NCBI RefSeq assembly: GCF_030815125.1
Contig: NZ_JAUSWH010000003.1
Coordinates: forward strand, 1 to 64,000
DNA length: 64,000 bases
Direction: 5' to 3'
Source of the DNA: Allorhizobium paknamense
Lineage (GTDB): Bacteria > Pseudomonadota > Alphaproteobacteria > Rhizobiales > Rhizobiaceae
Both the position numbers and the translations under genes were made by a program. Shown piece after piece: positions 9,182-18,969 of the stretch. Positions within the stretch are counted from its first letter, which is position 1, and each line of letters begins with the position of its first letter. Under the pieces are notes generated by a model, which did no database searches, was not told where the DNA came from, and was given only the letters and a program-made list of their open reading frames with translations.

Positions 9182-10402
9182 ATGACGGTGGAAGTTGGGT
9201 ATCCCGTAAAGAAGCTGAGGGCGGTGACTGATGGCGCCCGTCGCAAACCGTCGATTGGCATGGAAGGCCAGCGGTTTTCGGAGCGTTTCGGGAGATTTTT
9301 TACCAAGCGGAACTCTCTGATCGTCTGTGTTCTTATTCCGAGCCTGCTGGCCGCGCTCTATTATTTCCTCATCGCCAGCGGTCAATATGTCACGGAAACC
9401 CGTATGGTGGTCCGTACCATTGGGGTCAGTGAGCGTTTCGATACGTCCGAAGTGCGCTCCGGCCGCTCCATCGTCGGCGGTGATTCGCTGACGCAGGATT
9501 CCTACATCGTCGCCAATTATCTCAGATCGCCGCAGATTGTCGACAAACTCGACCGCGAGATGGATCTGAAGAGCTTCTTCATCAAGGACGATATCGATTT
9601 TCTGTCGCGCCTCTCCGACGGACGCGAGGCCAGTTTCGAGGAATTGACGAAATATTGGAACGAGCACGTCGATACCTATGTCGATGGCCCCTCCGGTATC
9701 ATCATCTTCACCGTGCGCGCCTTTTCGCCGGAAGATTCCATGCGCATTTCCAAGGCGGCGCTTGATGCCGCCAATCAGATGATCGACAAGATCTCGGAGA
9801 AAGCAAAGACGGATCTGGTGGCGCGCGCGCAAAGCGAAATGCAGGCGAGCCTGGAAAACTACCAGAAGGCGCTGGGTGATCTTCGGGACTATCAGAACCG
9901 GACCGGCATTCTCGATCCGACCTCCTCGGCCAAGATGGTCTCGGCCATTATTGCAAAGCTGACCGAGGAAAAGCTCAAGCTGACGGTCGATCTCAATTCC
10001 CTGAAGGCGGCCAAGGCTGACGATACGGCACGCGGGCGGGAATTGCGTCGCTCCATCCAGGCTCTGGACGACCAGATCGATCAGCAGCAGAACAGCCTTG
10101 CGGGGAAGAAGGACGATACGGGCGAGCAGCTTTCCAGCAGCATGATCGAATTTTCCCGGCTGGAAACCCGCCGCATCGTCACGCAAGCGCTGTATGAAGC
10201 GACTGCGCGCAATCTCGATACGGCGCAATCGACGGCCTTGAAGCGGACAACCTTCATTTCGGTGTTTTCGGCTTCGCATCTGCCGGAAAAGGCAAAATAT
10301 CCGGAGCGCTTTTCCGAGTGGCTGGTGCTGACGGCTGGTCTCTTCACGCTGTGGATGACGGCAACCCTGGTCTGGATGTCCATCGAGGATCATCGGGTCT
10401 GA
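9182..10402 (+). CDS. Capsule polysaccharide co-polymerase/export protein, KpsE-like (first copy)
   Basis: About 406 residues from ATG 9182, chosen because AGGATGAG lies seven bases upstream; ATG 9158 is also open. An N-terminal membrane segment (IVCVLIPSLLAALYYFLIA) is followed by a periplasmic region with QDSYIVANYLRSPQIV and a long coiled coil at about 210-330. A second membrane segment ends the protein (LVLTAGLFTLWMTATLVWM). This is the layout of KpsE/Wzz-type co-polymerases, which link the ABC exporter to the outer-membrane channel and influence chain length. It runs straight into a KpsT-like ATPase, and a paralogue follows that. Confidence 0.88.
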   Translation: MTVEVGYPVKKLRAVTDGARRKPSIGMEGQRFSERFGRFFTKRNSLIVCVLIPSLLAALYYFLIASGQYVTETRMVVRTIGVSERFDTSEVRSGRSIVGGDSLTQDSYIVANYLRSPQIVDKLDREMDLKSFFIKDDIDFLSRLSDGREASFEELTKYWNEHVDTYVDGPSGIIIFTVRAFSPEDSMRISKAALDAANQMIDKISEKAKTDLVARAQSEMQASLENYQKALGDLRDYQNRTGILDPTSSAKMVSAIIAKLTEEKLKLTVDLNSLKAAKADDTARGRELRRSIQALDDQIDQQQNSLAGKKDDTGEQLSSSMIEFSRLETRRIVTQALYEATARNLDTAQSTALKRTTFISVFSASHLPEKAKYPERFSEWLVLTAGLFTLWMTATLVWMSIEDHRV

Positions 10403-10404
10403 TC

Positions 10405-11058
10405 ATGATCACGCTGGAAAACGTCACCAAATATTACAAAACCGCGGCCCACCGCCGCTATATTCTGCGCAATCAGTCGGTACATTTCGCGTCAGGCCGG
10501 TCCTACGGCCTGCTTGGGGTGAACGGCGCTGGAAAATCGACGACCATGCGTCTGATTTCCGGGGCCGAAATGCCGAACAAAGGCAAGATCCACCGCAATG
10601 TGCGCGTGTCCTGGCCGTTGGGTTTTGCCAATGGTCTGAACACGATGCTGAGCGGCAAGGAAAACCTGAAATTCGTGGCCCGCGCCTATGGCGAGGATTT
10701 CCACCGCGTGCTGCGCTTCGTGGCGGAATTTGCAGAAATCGGCAGCTATCTCAATGAGCCGCTTCGCACCTACTCTTCCGGGATGATGGCGCGTTTTGCC
10801 TTTGGCCTGTCCATGGCCATTGAATTCGAGTGCTATCTGGTGGATGAAATCACCGCAGTAGGGGATTCGAACTTCCAGCGCCGCTGTCGCGAGGCCTTCA
10901 GGGCGCGGCGCGAGAAATCGGACGTCATCATGATTTCTCATGACATGGATACCATCAAGGACTATTGCGACATGGTGATGGTGCTGATCGATGGACACAT
11001 GGTGCAATTCGACAATGTCGAGGAAGGCATTGCCACTTATATGCGCCTTAACCGCTAA
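10405..11058 (+). CDS. kpsT: Capsular polysaccharide ABC transporter ATP-binding protein, KpsT-like
   Basis: A 217-residue ATPase that powers export of a group 2-type capsule or similar polymer across the inner membrane. The Walker A is GVNGAGKST near 36-44, the signature is YSSGMMARFAFGL, the Walker B is CYLVDEI, and the switch His is in MISHDMD. Length and these variants match KpsT rather than general ABC ATPases. ATG 10405 follows the upstream stop by two bases, so translation is coupled. The membrane permease partner KpsM is not in this cluster; see findings. Confidence 0.9.
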   Translation: MITLENVTKYYKTAAHRRYILRNQSVHFASGRSYGLLGVNGAGKSTTMRLISGAEMPNKGKIHRNVRVSWPLGFANGLNTMLSGKENLKFVARAYGEDFHRVLRFVAEFAEIGSYLNEPLRTYSSGMMARFAFGLSMAIEFECYLVDEITAVGDSNFQRRCREAFRARREKSDVIMISHDMDTIKDYCDMVMVLIDGHMVQFDNVEEGIATYMRLNR

Positions 11059-11076
11059 ACACCCGGTGGAAAGCTC

Positions 11077-12366
11077 TTGTCAGAAGAAACGGTAACGGAA
11101 GAAAAGCAGCTGCTGCACACGGAACCTCCTCCCGAGGCGGGTGGTGTGCTGGCGCGCAGCCAGAAAATGGCTGCGGCGCTGAGTTCCTATGCGCGTGCGC
11201 TGACCTTCGAAAACCGCAGCCGCCGAAACCTCTATCGTCTTGCGGGGCTGGCGCCGAAAGCCCGTGACCGCGTTTTTGCCTGGCTGCTGGGTAGCATTAT
11301 CGGCCTGACTTTCGTGCTGCCCATGCTGGCAAGCGTCCTCTATTACACGATGATCGCCAGCCCCGGTTACGAATCGGAAGTGCGGTTCATCGTGCGCTCC
11401 TCGGTGCCCTTCCTGTCGCGTGACCGCTATTCCAGCGATAGCGTGGAACCGAAGGCGAAGCTGGTGCAGGACACGGCCATCCTGCTGAATTACCTGGACA
11501 GCCCGGCGATCATCCAGGATCTGCAAAAGCATGTTGACCTCAAGGAGATTTTCGGACGGTCCGGCATCGATCATCTGTCCCGGTTGCGGGAGGACTCGAC
11601 CCAGGACGACCTGCTGAAATACTGGAAGAAGCATCATTCCGCTTCCGTCAACCCGAAGAGTGGCATCGTCGAGCTGGAGGTGACAGCGTTTTCACCCTCC
11701 GAGGCGCGGGACATTCTCGCACTTGTGCTCAAGCTCTGCGAGCAGCAGGTCAACAATCTGAACTCCGGTATGTGGAACGATCTCCTGGCCTCGACCCAGA
11801 GGGACGTCGATAACGCCACCAAGGAAGTGGCTGATCTGCGGGCCAAGCTGCGGGATACCCAGAACCAGACGGGCGTCTTCGATGTCAATATGTCCGCCCA
11901 GAGCATTATCGGCGTCTTGACGAAGGTTGAAGGCAGCATTGCCGAACTGCAAAGCCGCCGCGCCGCGCTTGCCCGCAGTGTCGGGCCTGATTCGCCGCAA
12001 TTGGGCGATATTGACCGGCGTCTGGCAGGGCTGCAGGAACAGGCCAAATCGCTTCGCGCACAAACCGCCGGGGCCAATGGCAAGACCGGCAATCTCGCGG
12101 ATTATTCCGGTGTTTTCGACCAGTTGAAGCTGGACCTGAAAATGGCGGAAAGCAAGCTTCAATCGGCGATTGGGGACCTGGAAAAGGTCAAGCTCGTCAG
12201 TTCGCTGCAACTGGTCTATGTCGATAATTTCACCGACCCGACCATGCCGGAAAAGAACAAATATCCCAACGTGCCACTGGCCCTGTTTCTCAACCTGCTG
12301 ATTTTTGCCGCCATTTGCGGGACCGGCTGCGGGATCGTGCTGCTGATCCGCAAGAAACTGGACTGA
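11077..12366 (+). CDS. KpsE-like polysaccharide export protein (second copy)
   Basis: A 429-residue paralogue of the gene at 9182. It has a cytoplasmic N-terminal extension of about 75 residues, a membrane segment (IIGLTFVLPMLASVLYYTMIA), then a periplasmic domain with KLVQDTAILLNYLDSPAII. A coiled-coil region carries RDTQNQTGVFDVN, and a C-terminal membrane segment ends with the basic tail IRKKLD. The start is taken as TTG 11077, since GGTGGAAAG lies upstream and no in-frame ATG exists before the conserved region. It closes the kps-like operon, 18 bases after kpsT. Two KpsE-type proteins in one cluster may form a mixed complex or serve two polymers. Confidence 0.85.
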   Translation: MSEETVTEEKQLLHTEPPPEAGGVLARSQKMAAALSSYARALTFENRSRRNLYRLAGLAPKARDRVFAWLLGSIIGLTFVLPMLASVLYYTMIASPGYESEVRFIVRSSVPFLSRDRYSSDSVEPKAKLVQDTAILLNYLDSPAIIQDLQKHVDLKEIFGRSGIDHLSRLREDSTQDDLLKYWKKHHSASVNPKSGIVELEVTAFSPSEARDILALVLKLCEQQVNNLNSGMWNDLLASTQRDVDNATKEVADLRAKLRDTQNQTGVFDVNMSAQSIIGVLTKVEGSIAELQSRRAALARSVGPDSPQLGDIDRRLAGLQEQAKSLRAQTAGANGKTGNLADYSGVFDQLKLDLKMAESKLQSAIGDLEKVKLVSSLQLVYVDNFTDPTMPEKNKYPNVPLALFLNLLIFAAICGTGCGIVLLIRKKLD

Positions 12367-12470
12367 AAACGCCCCGCTGACCTCGACGATGTTGCTACCT
12401 CCCCGGCGCATTCGCTGGAACGATGACCGGCGCGGTTCCGGGGCTGGGTTAACGCATGTCGCGTTTAACG

Positions 12471-12571
12471 CATAAATCCTTAAATCCTAATCGATTTAAG
12501 GATAAAATTATGCAGCAGATGGAAAGTGCTTCAGCGAACCTTTGTGCGCCCTATATGGCGCACGGCGCTGT
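12471..12571. repeat. Intergenic repeat, family C (copy 1)
   Basis: Contains TAAATCCTAATCGATTTAAG, then ATAAAATTATGCAGCAGAT, and ends in a hairpin built on GTGCGCC/GGCGCAC. Other copies are at 56201-56310, 58771-58880 and, interrupted, at 60713-60898. Confidence 0.7.
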
Positions 12572-12611
12572 CGTTGAGGATCACTACAGCTTTGCCTGCG
12601 GCTTGAGCCCA

Positions 12612-13247
12612 TCACATGGGTGGTGCAACGCCATTGGTGCCGACAACGACACGGCTGGATGTCATGCTTCCATCATCGGCCATTTCGGCCACGACGAAGA
12701 CGGGAGCCCCCGCTTTCAGATCCGCTTGGGTGGCCGGAGCGAAGGTCACCACAGGAGTGCCCTTGGGGATGGCTATGGTTTTTTCGCCGCCTTTATAGGA
12801 CAGCGTCAGCGTTGGCCCGTCGCCGGTCGTGCTGACCGATTTGACCGCATTGGCAACCGTGGCATTGGTCATGGTGCTGCCGGGCTGCAGATCCCAAGGC
12901 CGGCTGCCTTCGCCGGTGCCTTTCATGGCTGCGGGAAAGATCACCACTTCCAGCGCATTGTTTCCACCATTGGCGCTCTGGGCCGAGGCGATGCCGACAA
13001 AATCGCCGGGCTTGATCGAGTCGGCCGAGGCTTTGGCGACGCTGGAAATCTTCCAGCCCTCCGAAAGCTTGACCTTGGCAGTCTCGCCTTCCCGCGTCTT
13101 GACGGTGAGTTGCGTGCCCTCGAATGTCTCTACAGTGCCCCGCAGCCGCATCGCTTCCGCTGCCTCGGCAGGTTGAACGCAGGAAACAAGGCCAATGCTC
13201 AGAACTGCGCCTGCAAGAGACGTAAAATATGCGAGTCGTCCGGTCAT
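12612..13247 (-). CDS. Secreted protein of unknown function, possible lipoprotein
   Basis: A 211-residue exported protein. Residues 1-30 form a signal peptide; LVSC near 20-23 could be a lipobox, while AEA at about 28-30 could be an ordinary cleavage site. The mature part holds two similar beta-rich halves (MRLRGTVETFEGTQLTVKTREG... and TVANAVKSVSTTGDGPTLTLSYKGG...). These look like OB-fold modules of DUF5666-type secreted proteins. A KPGDFVGIAS segment is typical of such folds. No enzymatic motif is seen. It stands alone, convergent with the kps-like operon, and its function is unknown. Confidence 0.75.
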   Translation of the reverse strand: MTGRLAYFTSLAGAVLSIGLVSCVQPAEAAEAMRLRGTVETFEGTQLTVKTREGETAKVKLSEGWKISSVAKASADSIKPGDFVGIASAQSANGGNNALEVVIFPAAMKGTGEGSRPWDLQPGSTMTNATVANAVKSVSTTGDGPTLTLSYKGGEKTIAIPKGTPVVTFAPATQADLKAGAPVFVVAEMADDGSMTSSRVVVGTNGVAPPM

Positions 13248-13766
13248 GGGGTGCCCTAACTCTTTGTGTTAAATTCTTTTCAGAGCATACACGGGTTCAC
13301 CGGCTATGCTCTAAGCTCTTGTTTTTACGCATTTCCGGACGGAAAACCGCAATGGCACTTTTCCTGGAAAATCGCCTTCCGTTTTCGACGCTTTCCATCC
13401 TCCGATGCAATGGGCTCCCGGCCGACTGCATCGCCTATGCAGATTTGTCCGCCGCGTGCTGGGTTTCAAGCCCGCAGATCAGCGGGACACGAACAGTTGA
13501 AAGGCTCGTTTGCTGGTGGCGACCCCGCCATGCAGGGATCATCTCGCGCGATGGCTTAAAAGGGAAACAATGGCGATCAGTCTCATGGAAACGCTTGATC
13601 GCCTGTCAAGATTGTTTGGGAGGTCCGCGTCTTCTGAATAGAACGGAACCAGCTTCAAACTGAAAATAACTGGACACCGTTAAGCCGCCCTTCTGGGCAG
13701 GCAATGCGAGTTAACTCCCGACATTGACGAGATCGCGGTACGCTAGGGAATTAAAAAGATTTTTTT
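13248..13766. other. Intergenic DNA left of the island, with a family A repeat
   Basis: No credible gene. A hairpin built on AGAGCATACACGG/CTATGCTCT is at about 13281-13312, and a family A repeat (inverted) is at 13327-13375. The remainder to the attachment site holds nothing recognisable. Confidence 0.5.
13327..13375. repeat. Intergenic repeat, family A
   Basis: ACGCATTTCCGGACGGAAAA... CTTTTCCTGGAAAAT, in the same orientation as the copy at 896-949. Confidence 0.6.
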
Positions 13767-13787
13767 TTGGCTGGGGAACCTGGATTC
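13767..13787. repeat. attL, left attachment site of the genomic island
   Basis: Twenty-one bases including GGCTGGGGAACCTGGATTC are identical to 41641-41661, the 3' end of the tRNA-Gln gene (CCA end, acceptor and T-arm). Identity stops abruptly on both sides. The right copy belongs to the complete tRNA next to the integrase, so this left copy is the displaced tRNA end expected after site-specific integration. Confidence 0.92.
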
Positions 13788-13877
13788 TCACATAATTTCA
13801 AAGGCTTAGTGGAAAAACCTTGAAAGTCCCTATGTTTTCCCATCGCGAGCGACCGTGGATGCCACCTTTGTGCCCTA

Positions 13878-13890
13878 GCTTTGGGCATCA
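13878..13890. promoter_or_regulatory. Putative integrase arm-type site, left end
   Basis: GCTTTGGGCATCA matches the three repeats at 41533-41570 beside the integrase. Copies near both ends of an element are typical of arm sites bound by tyrosine integrases. Confidence 0.55.
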
Positions 13891-13906
13891 GTCAACAGGA
13901 GGGCGC

Positions 13907-13926
13907 GCGGCAATAATTTCCGCTTT
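13907..13926. repeat. Island near-palindrome GCGG-AATAATTT-CCGC, copy 1
   Basis: GCGGCAATAATTTCCGCTTT. Close relatives lie at 20960-20975, 31127-31142 and 39367-39382, all at module boundaries within the island. This copy is near the left end. Confidence 0.5.
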
Positions 13927-14082
13927 CGGACCGTAAGTTTGCGGTGAGGCGGCCATGAACCGCCCGGCAGCTTTGCGCCCTTGTGTAGGGCAGACAGGAC
14001 TTCGCCGCGTTTGCCTAAAGCAGCGTCGTCTGAGCACGACTGTCGTCCACAGTACGTCGCTAAACAGGCTTCTCCTAGTACG

Positions 14083-14202
14083 ACTCGGGTGGTCCGGGCG
14101 CATCACCGCAACCGCAATTGCCGATGCATCGGCTGCGTCATTCTTCTGGCGCTTAATGAACGATTTAATGCAAATCCGCGTCGAACCGCACATCGTGGCC
14201 AA
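14083..14202 (-). pseudogene. IS110-family transposase remnant
   Basis: About 40 codons include FIKRQKNDAADASAIAVAVMRP. This matches the K-R-Q-K-N-D-A-x-D-A motif of the IS110/IS1111 DEDD transposases. Upstream and downstream sequence no longer resembles the family, and no catalytic C-terminal region is found. It is a decayed fragment at the island's left end. The bases from 13788 to 14082 hold no other recognisable gene. Confidence 0.6.
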
Positions 14203-14217
14203 TGTGCCGCTGTACTC

Positions 14218-15378
14218 TCAGCGCAAATCAGTACGCTCGTCCACCTGATTTCGCATGACGGGTTCACTGTTGAGATAACTCAGAAGAGTAAGTGCGTCCT
14301 GGATGTACGAAACTTGCCTTTTAACTATAAAATCCTTTAGGAGGCATACAAATTTTTCCTCAAGAAGCTGAAGGATGGGCGAATAAGTCCGCGCGACTTT
14401 TGCATCTGTTGCCATTTGAAGCCCAACGCGCACCGTCTCGATCTCGCTGATCCGTTCTCTCAGCGCTTGAGCGCAACTCGTACTCGTCGTCGAAAGACTG
14501 TCGGTCAAAGTCAGGCCTGCGGTGGCATGCCAAAGCGCTTCTCCATATTGCTCGAACCAAAGCTTCTCGAACGATATGTGCAACCCGTCTTCAGGAGCAT
14601 GTGCCAGAAAATGGCGTGACGATCTCAGCGACCATCCCATAGATTTCATTCGCTGAAGCCAAAAATAATCTTCATTATACCAAGGAAGAAAAGGAGGTAG
14701 GCTCGCCGCGTTTGTAGGGGCATAAAGGAATGCACCCGATATTCCGCCTGGTGCAACATGAGGAACTTGATTGCGCTCCAAGCTTGCGAGCAATGGTCCC
14801 GCTGGCCTCTTTGACAGCAATAGTATGTGCGCAAGTAAGGAAAGATCCTGCCGGCCCACGTAGCCGCAACCGAGCACGGTTTTATCATGTCGTTTTATCA
14901 ACATTGCTTCCTGCAGAACGCTTGACCCTTCTGGCGTCAGCGTAATTCCTTGATAGAGGCATGGCGTGAAGGAGATGTCGTCATCGAACATAAAGGTTGC
15001 GTCGTGGTCGATTGACGTCTCAGAGAGAAACTGCAGTCCTTCAGTCCTTGTTCGGCCAGGACCACGGCTGCCAACAAAAGGCCTGTCGACAACAAGGTGT
15101 TTGATCCTGATCTGCGGATGTGATGTGCTTAGTGACTGGACGACCTCGGTGTTACCGCTCGGATCGATACTGTCGTCCGCTACGACAATGCAAGAGATTT
15201 GCAACTCGGCTTTCGTCGCCGCGTCAAGGAAACTCGATAGGGCTCTATACAGAATAGTAGGACGGTTCGCGGTAGTGAACCGCACCGGGTTTGCCGGAGG
15301 CTCCAACTTCTGAGAGAGTGGAGCCGATATGAGCAAGACAACAAACAAGTTTTCACCTGAAGTCCGTGACCGTGCCAT
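14218..15378 (-). CDS. Glycosyltransferase (GT-A fold) with its first residues replaced by IS sequence
   Basis: The open frame is 386 residues, but the first 34 come from the left end of the adjacent IS3-family element. Native homology begins at [16 protein letters not shown], the start of a GT2-like domain. It continues with [13 protein letters not shown] (first nucleotide-binding Asp) and MFDDDIS, a DxD motif for metal and nucleotide-sugar. [16 protein letters not shown] and [12 protein letters not shown] resemble the acceptor side. Only about 5-10 native residues are missing, so the gene might still be translated from ATG 15378 inside the IS, or it may be inactive. The sugar and acceptor are unknown. 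The DNA across the IS does not supply the missing start. Confidence 0.6.
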   Translation of the reverse strand: MARSRTSGENLFVVLLISAPLSQKLEPPANPVRFTTANRPTILYRALSSFLDAATKAELQISCIVVADDSIDPSGNTEVVQSLSTSHPQIRIKHLVVDRPFVGSRGPGRTRTEGLQFLSETSIDHDATFMFDDDISFTPCLYQGITLTPEGSSVLQEAMLIKRHDKTVLGCGYVGRQDLSLLAHILLLSKRPAGPLLASLERNQVPHVAPGGISGAFLYAPTNAASLPPFLPWYNEDYFWLQRMKSMGWSLRSSRHFLAHAPEDGLHISFEKLWFEQYGEALWHATAGLTLTDSLSTTSTSCAQALRERISEIETVRVGLQMATDAKVARTYSPILQLLEEKFVCLLKDFIVKRQVSYIQDALTLLSYLNSEPVMRNQVDERTDLR

Positions 15379-15654
15379 CCGTATGGTGCTGGATCATGAA
15401 GCAGAGCATTCGTCGCGGTGGGCTGCCGTTTCATCAATCGCGGCCAAGATCGCTGCTCGCCAGCCACGCTGCATGAGTGGGTCAAGAAGACCGAGGTCGA
15501 TAGCGGCAAACGAGCAGGCCTGTCGAGTGATGTGGCCGAGAAGATGAAGGCGCTGGAGCGTGAGAACCGCGAGCTTCGCCAGGCCAACGAGATTCTGCGC
15601 AAGGCATCCGCATATTTCGCGATGGCGGAGCTCGACCGCCCCTTCAAACGATGA
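15329..15654 (+). pseudogene. IS3-family OrfA, frameshifted
   Basis: OrfA supplies the helix-turn-helix and leucine-zipper part of the transposase. The first segment ([20 protein letters not shown]... SIAAKI) reads in one frame, and the rest ([16 protein letters not shown]-type sequence through [20 protein letters not shown]) reads in another. The switch sits at about 15452, where one G appears to be missing from ATC-GGC-TGC. Without that base the protein ends early at 15547. The second part overlaps orfB by four bases (ATGA). Related elements have an uninterrupted OrfA of about 108 residues. Confidence 0.8.
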
Positions 15655-16556
15655 TCTCGTTCATTGACGAACACCGTGGCGTGTTCGGGGTCGAGCCGAT
15701 CTGCAGGCTATTGCCGATTGCCCCATCAACTTATTACGCGAACGTCGCCAAGCGCCTGGACGTGGATCGCCTGTCGATCCGCGCCCGCAGCGATATCAGC
15801 CTGAAGATTGAGATACGCCGGGTGTTCAATGAGAATTTCCATGTTTATGGCGTGCGCAAGGTCTGGCGGCAGTTGCAGCGGGAGGGCTTCGACATCGCCC
15901 GCTGCACTGTCGCTTGGCTTATGAGAGTAATGGGGCTGCAGGGCATCATTCGTGGCAAACCCGTCAAAACCACCGTGTCGGACAAGACCGCCCCATGTCC
16001 GCTCGACCGGGTGAACCGGCACTTCTTCGCGCCCGCGCCGAACATGCTCTGGCTTTCCGATTTCACCTATGTGGCTACTTGGCAGGGCTTCGTTTACGTC
16101 GCGTTCGTGATCGATGCCTTCGCTCGCCGTATCGTCGGTTGGCGGGCAAGCCGGACTGCTCATGCGGGCTTTGTGCTCGATGCCCTCGACCAGGCACTGC
16201 ATGATCGGCGGCCCGTTCATCGTGGCGGGCTGGTTCACCACTCCGACCGCGGCTCGCAATATGTGTCCATTCGCTATTCCGAACGGCTGGCGGAGGCGGG
16301 CATCGAGCCGTCTGTCGGAAGCGTTGGCGACAGTTACGACAACGCTCTCGCCGAAACGATCAACGGTCTTTACAAGGCCGAGGTTATCCATCGGCGAGGA
16401 CCATGGCGAAACTTCGAAGCCGTGGAGTTCGCCACGCTCGAATGGGTCGACTGGTTCAACAACCGCCGTCTTCTCGAACCCATCGGGAATATTCCGCCAG
16501 CCGAAGCTGAGGAGCAGTATTACGCCATGCTGGACGCGCCAGCTATGGCCGCATAA
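15651..16556 (+). CDS. IS3-family transposase OrfB (DDE integrase domain)
   Basis: The 301-residue catalytic half of the transposase, with an intact rve integrase core. The three acidic residues lie in [21 protein letters not shown] and [12 protein letters not shown], the usual D-D-35-E pattern. An N-terminal HTH_21-like region ([21 protein letters not shown]) precedes it. The start overlaps the end of orfA (ATGA). As orfA is frameshifted in this copy, a full OrfAB fusion cannot be made from it. Confidence 0.92.
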   Translation: MISFIDEHRGVFGVEPICRLLPIAPSTYYANVAKRLDVDRLSIRARSDISLKIEIRRVFNENFHVYGVRKVWRQLQREGFDIARCTVAWLMRVMGLQGIIRGKPVKTTVSDKTAPCPLDRVNRHFFAPAPNMLWLSDFTYVATWQGFVYVAFVIDAFARRIVGWRASRTAHAGFVLDALDQALHDRRPVHRGGLVHHSDRGSQYVSIRYSERLAEAGIEPSVGSVGDSYDNALAETINGLYKAEVIHRRGPWRNFEAVEFATLEWVDWFNNRRLLEPIGNIPPAEAEEQYYAMLDAPAMAA

Positions 16557-16595
16557 CTTAAACGAAATGGCCTCCGGCAAACCCGGAGCGGTTCA

Positions 16596-16907
16596 GGTTC
16601 GGCCTATCATCGGCGCTGTGCCGTGCCCTCACTCCGAGCGCGGAAGCGACGCGCCCTCAAGTCTGTGGTTCGCACCGTTCACTGGAGCTTCTGAAAGCGC
16701 CGTCCGCTTCACAATTATTGCCACGTCCGTAGCGCGGACAAAATAGGCCCTGACTAAGCCGAGGGATTGACAGTCCAAGCAACGAAAGAGTTTGCCCGAT
16801 CATCCGACTCCCCCGCCAGTTCGAGTTGTGTCCCCCTTCAATTGCATGCCACTGCTTTAGGTGGTTGTATGGAATCGCTGACGTCAACTGAGTTCGCTGA
16901 GGGTCTT
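16596..16907. other. Intergenic DNA upstream of the Gabija-type operon
   Basis: About 310 bases between the IS right end and the OLD gene. It does not contain the missing 5' end of the glycosyltransferase truncated by the IS, nor another recognisable gene. The promoter of the defence operon should lie here. Confidence 0.4.
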
Positions 16908-18969
16908 ATGCATATTGAGAGTTTGAGGCTTCGGAATTTCCGTTGCTTTGGAGATGAAGCGCAGACCATTTCATTCGATCCTGCACTCACCGCGGTAGTC
17001 GGCGCAAACGGGGCCGGAAAGACGGCGATAATTGCCGCCCTACAGAAGCTGTTTGCAACCCGTGCGGAAGACCGACCGCCGTTTGACGCGTGAGGACGTC
17101 CATTTCGGCCCGGATGAAACACCTGGTACGGTCGAGGATGCCAATGCAAGCTCGGAATACGAGCTTGACGATCAGTCGGGCGAGCTTGGCCTGCCGGATG
17201 ATCAGATTCGGTCCGTCGACAGGAGAGAGATTGAGATCGAAGTCATACTGGCATTTCCCGAACTGAGCGATGGAATTGATAAGGACAAGGCGGATTCAGT
17301 GCCCGAAATCTTTCGGGCGATGTCATCATCCGGCCCCGGCCAACCCCTCAAAGCAAGGATTCGATTGGAGGCGCGTTGGATCTACGGCATAGACGAGGAC
17401 GATATTAGCTCGCAAATGTTCTGGATCACCAGCCTGGATGACGTGCCGTTCGGAGAACGTGACATTGCCAAGCTTCCCTTCTCTGCTAACGATCGCCGAC
17501 GCTTCCAGATCCGATACCTTCCCGCGACACGAGACAGTAATGCGATACTGAAGCTCGCTCTTCGAGAAATGCTCAACTGGCTTGAACGTCATGGGGACTG
17601 GGAAGGCGGTCGAGCGTCGATGGCTAAGCAGTGGGAAGCCCTGCAGAACATGTTTGACGCTATGCCCGCCATCAAAAAGATCAGCGAAGAACTTTCAATA
17701 AACTGGGGCCGGCTTTTTGAAGGTCGTCACCTTCGATCTCCTCGCTTAACTGTCCTCGCTCGGGAGCTTCAGCGGGCGCTTCGCGAGCTTTCATTAACGC
17801 TCGGACCGGGACCTGGTGGGCGACACAGGTCTGTGCAAGAACTTAGCGAGGGGCAAGCATCACTGTTCTACATCGCGATCGTTGTGACGCTTTTCAAGCT
17901 TGATGACGAACTTACCCGCACGAAGCCAGAGGGATTCCTCGCCGTTGAAGTCGCGCGGCCCTGGCTCACGGTTATTGCGCTTGAGGAACCTGAAAACCAC
18001 TTGGCACCTTTCTACCTCTCGCGAATGGTCAACCTGATGCGGGAGCAGGCACAGAGCGAATCCGTCATGGCGATTCTTACGACGCATTCAGCCAGCGCTT
18101 TGCGTAGGGTGGATCCCAACCAGGTGCGCTATGTACGTCAGGATCCACTCACGCTTACGTCTCGCGTGAAGGAGATTCCATTGCCTGGATCCGACTCTGA
18201 CGCCAGAAAATTTATCCAGGAAGCGGTCGCGAGCCATCCCGAACTCTATTTTGCCCGCTTGGTGATACTGGGCGAGGGGCGCTCTGAAGAAATTGTGCTA
18301 CCACGACTCGCGCGATCACTCGATCCCGAGATGGATCTGGATCCAGCTTTTGTTGCCTTCGTTCCACTGGGAGGCAGACATGTCAATCACTTCTGGCGTT
18401 TGCTGGACGGTCTAAAGATCCCTTATGTAACCCTTCTTGATTACGATCTCGGGCGTTCAGGAGCTGGGCCGAGGCGATTGAAATACGCGGCAGACCAGCT
18501 CGAGAAGATCGGTGTGAATGCACCGCCACTTCCTCGCCCCCGAAAAGCTGGGGAATGGGACTCTCTTACAGGGATCGACGTTGGTTTCTGGATGTCATGG
18601 CTTCGCTTCAACAATGTCTTCTACTCGAGCCAACTCGACCTAGACATGATGATGGTCAAATCTTACCCGGACAGCTATGGCAAGGTCGCGTCGATTGATA
18701 CGCCGGATGACGCCGACAGCTACAAGAAATCCGTTTTCGGCAAAGATGGTTCTGGCCTGGACGCCTATCAGGCTGCGGATCGCTTCTCTGCCTTAGAACT
18801 GGCGCAGTATGACGCCTTGTTCAAGTCGAACAGTAAGCCGGTCTCCCACGTCGAGGCTCTATCGAATATCTCTAGTGATAAGATGAAAGCCGGTTGCCCC
18901 GAGCCGCTTGTAGCCATGTTTGGACGTTGCCAGGATCTGCTTTCTCCATACATCCGGGGAGATTTCTAG
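16908..18969 (+). pseudogene. gajA: OLD-family ATPase/TOPRIM nuclease (GajA-like), frameshifted
   Basis: In Gabija, GajA is a DNA-nicking nuclease gated by nucleotide binding. The N-terminal ABC-type half starts MHIESLRLRNFRCFG with Walker A GANGAGKT at about residues 29-36. A Walker B-like ALEEPENH follows, then the TOPRIM half with LGEGRSEEIVLPR and LLDYDLGR, which hold the metal-binding Glu and Asp-x-Asp. The first 61 codons run into a stop at 17093; the rest is open in another frame from 17032. At 17071-17078 ACCG is repeated (ACCGACCG). Removing one copy restores a 685-residue protein through EDRRLTREDV. The Walker A is thus separated from the rest, and the gene is inactive unless this is an assembly error. 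Confidence 0.85.

Larger units (their letters stand above)
15276..16595 (+). mobile_element. IS3-family insertion sequence, 1320 bp
   Basis: The terminal inverted repeats begin TGAACCGC and continue as CCGGGTTTGCCGGAGG, with one mismatch (A/T at the ninth base) between left (15276) and right (16595, reverse). Inside are orfA and orfB of an IS3-family transposase. The flanking triplets TAG and GGT do not form a target duplication, so one flank was probably rearranged after insertion. OrfA is frameshifted, so the element is likely immobile by itself. Confidence 0.9.

Noticed and set aside
13767-13787. A second tRNA-Gln gene at the left island end
   Set aside because: Only the 3' 21 bases match; no anticodon or D-arm is present. 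It is an attachment site.
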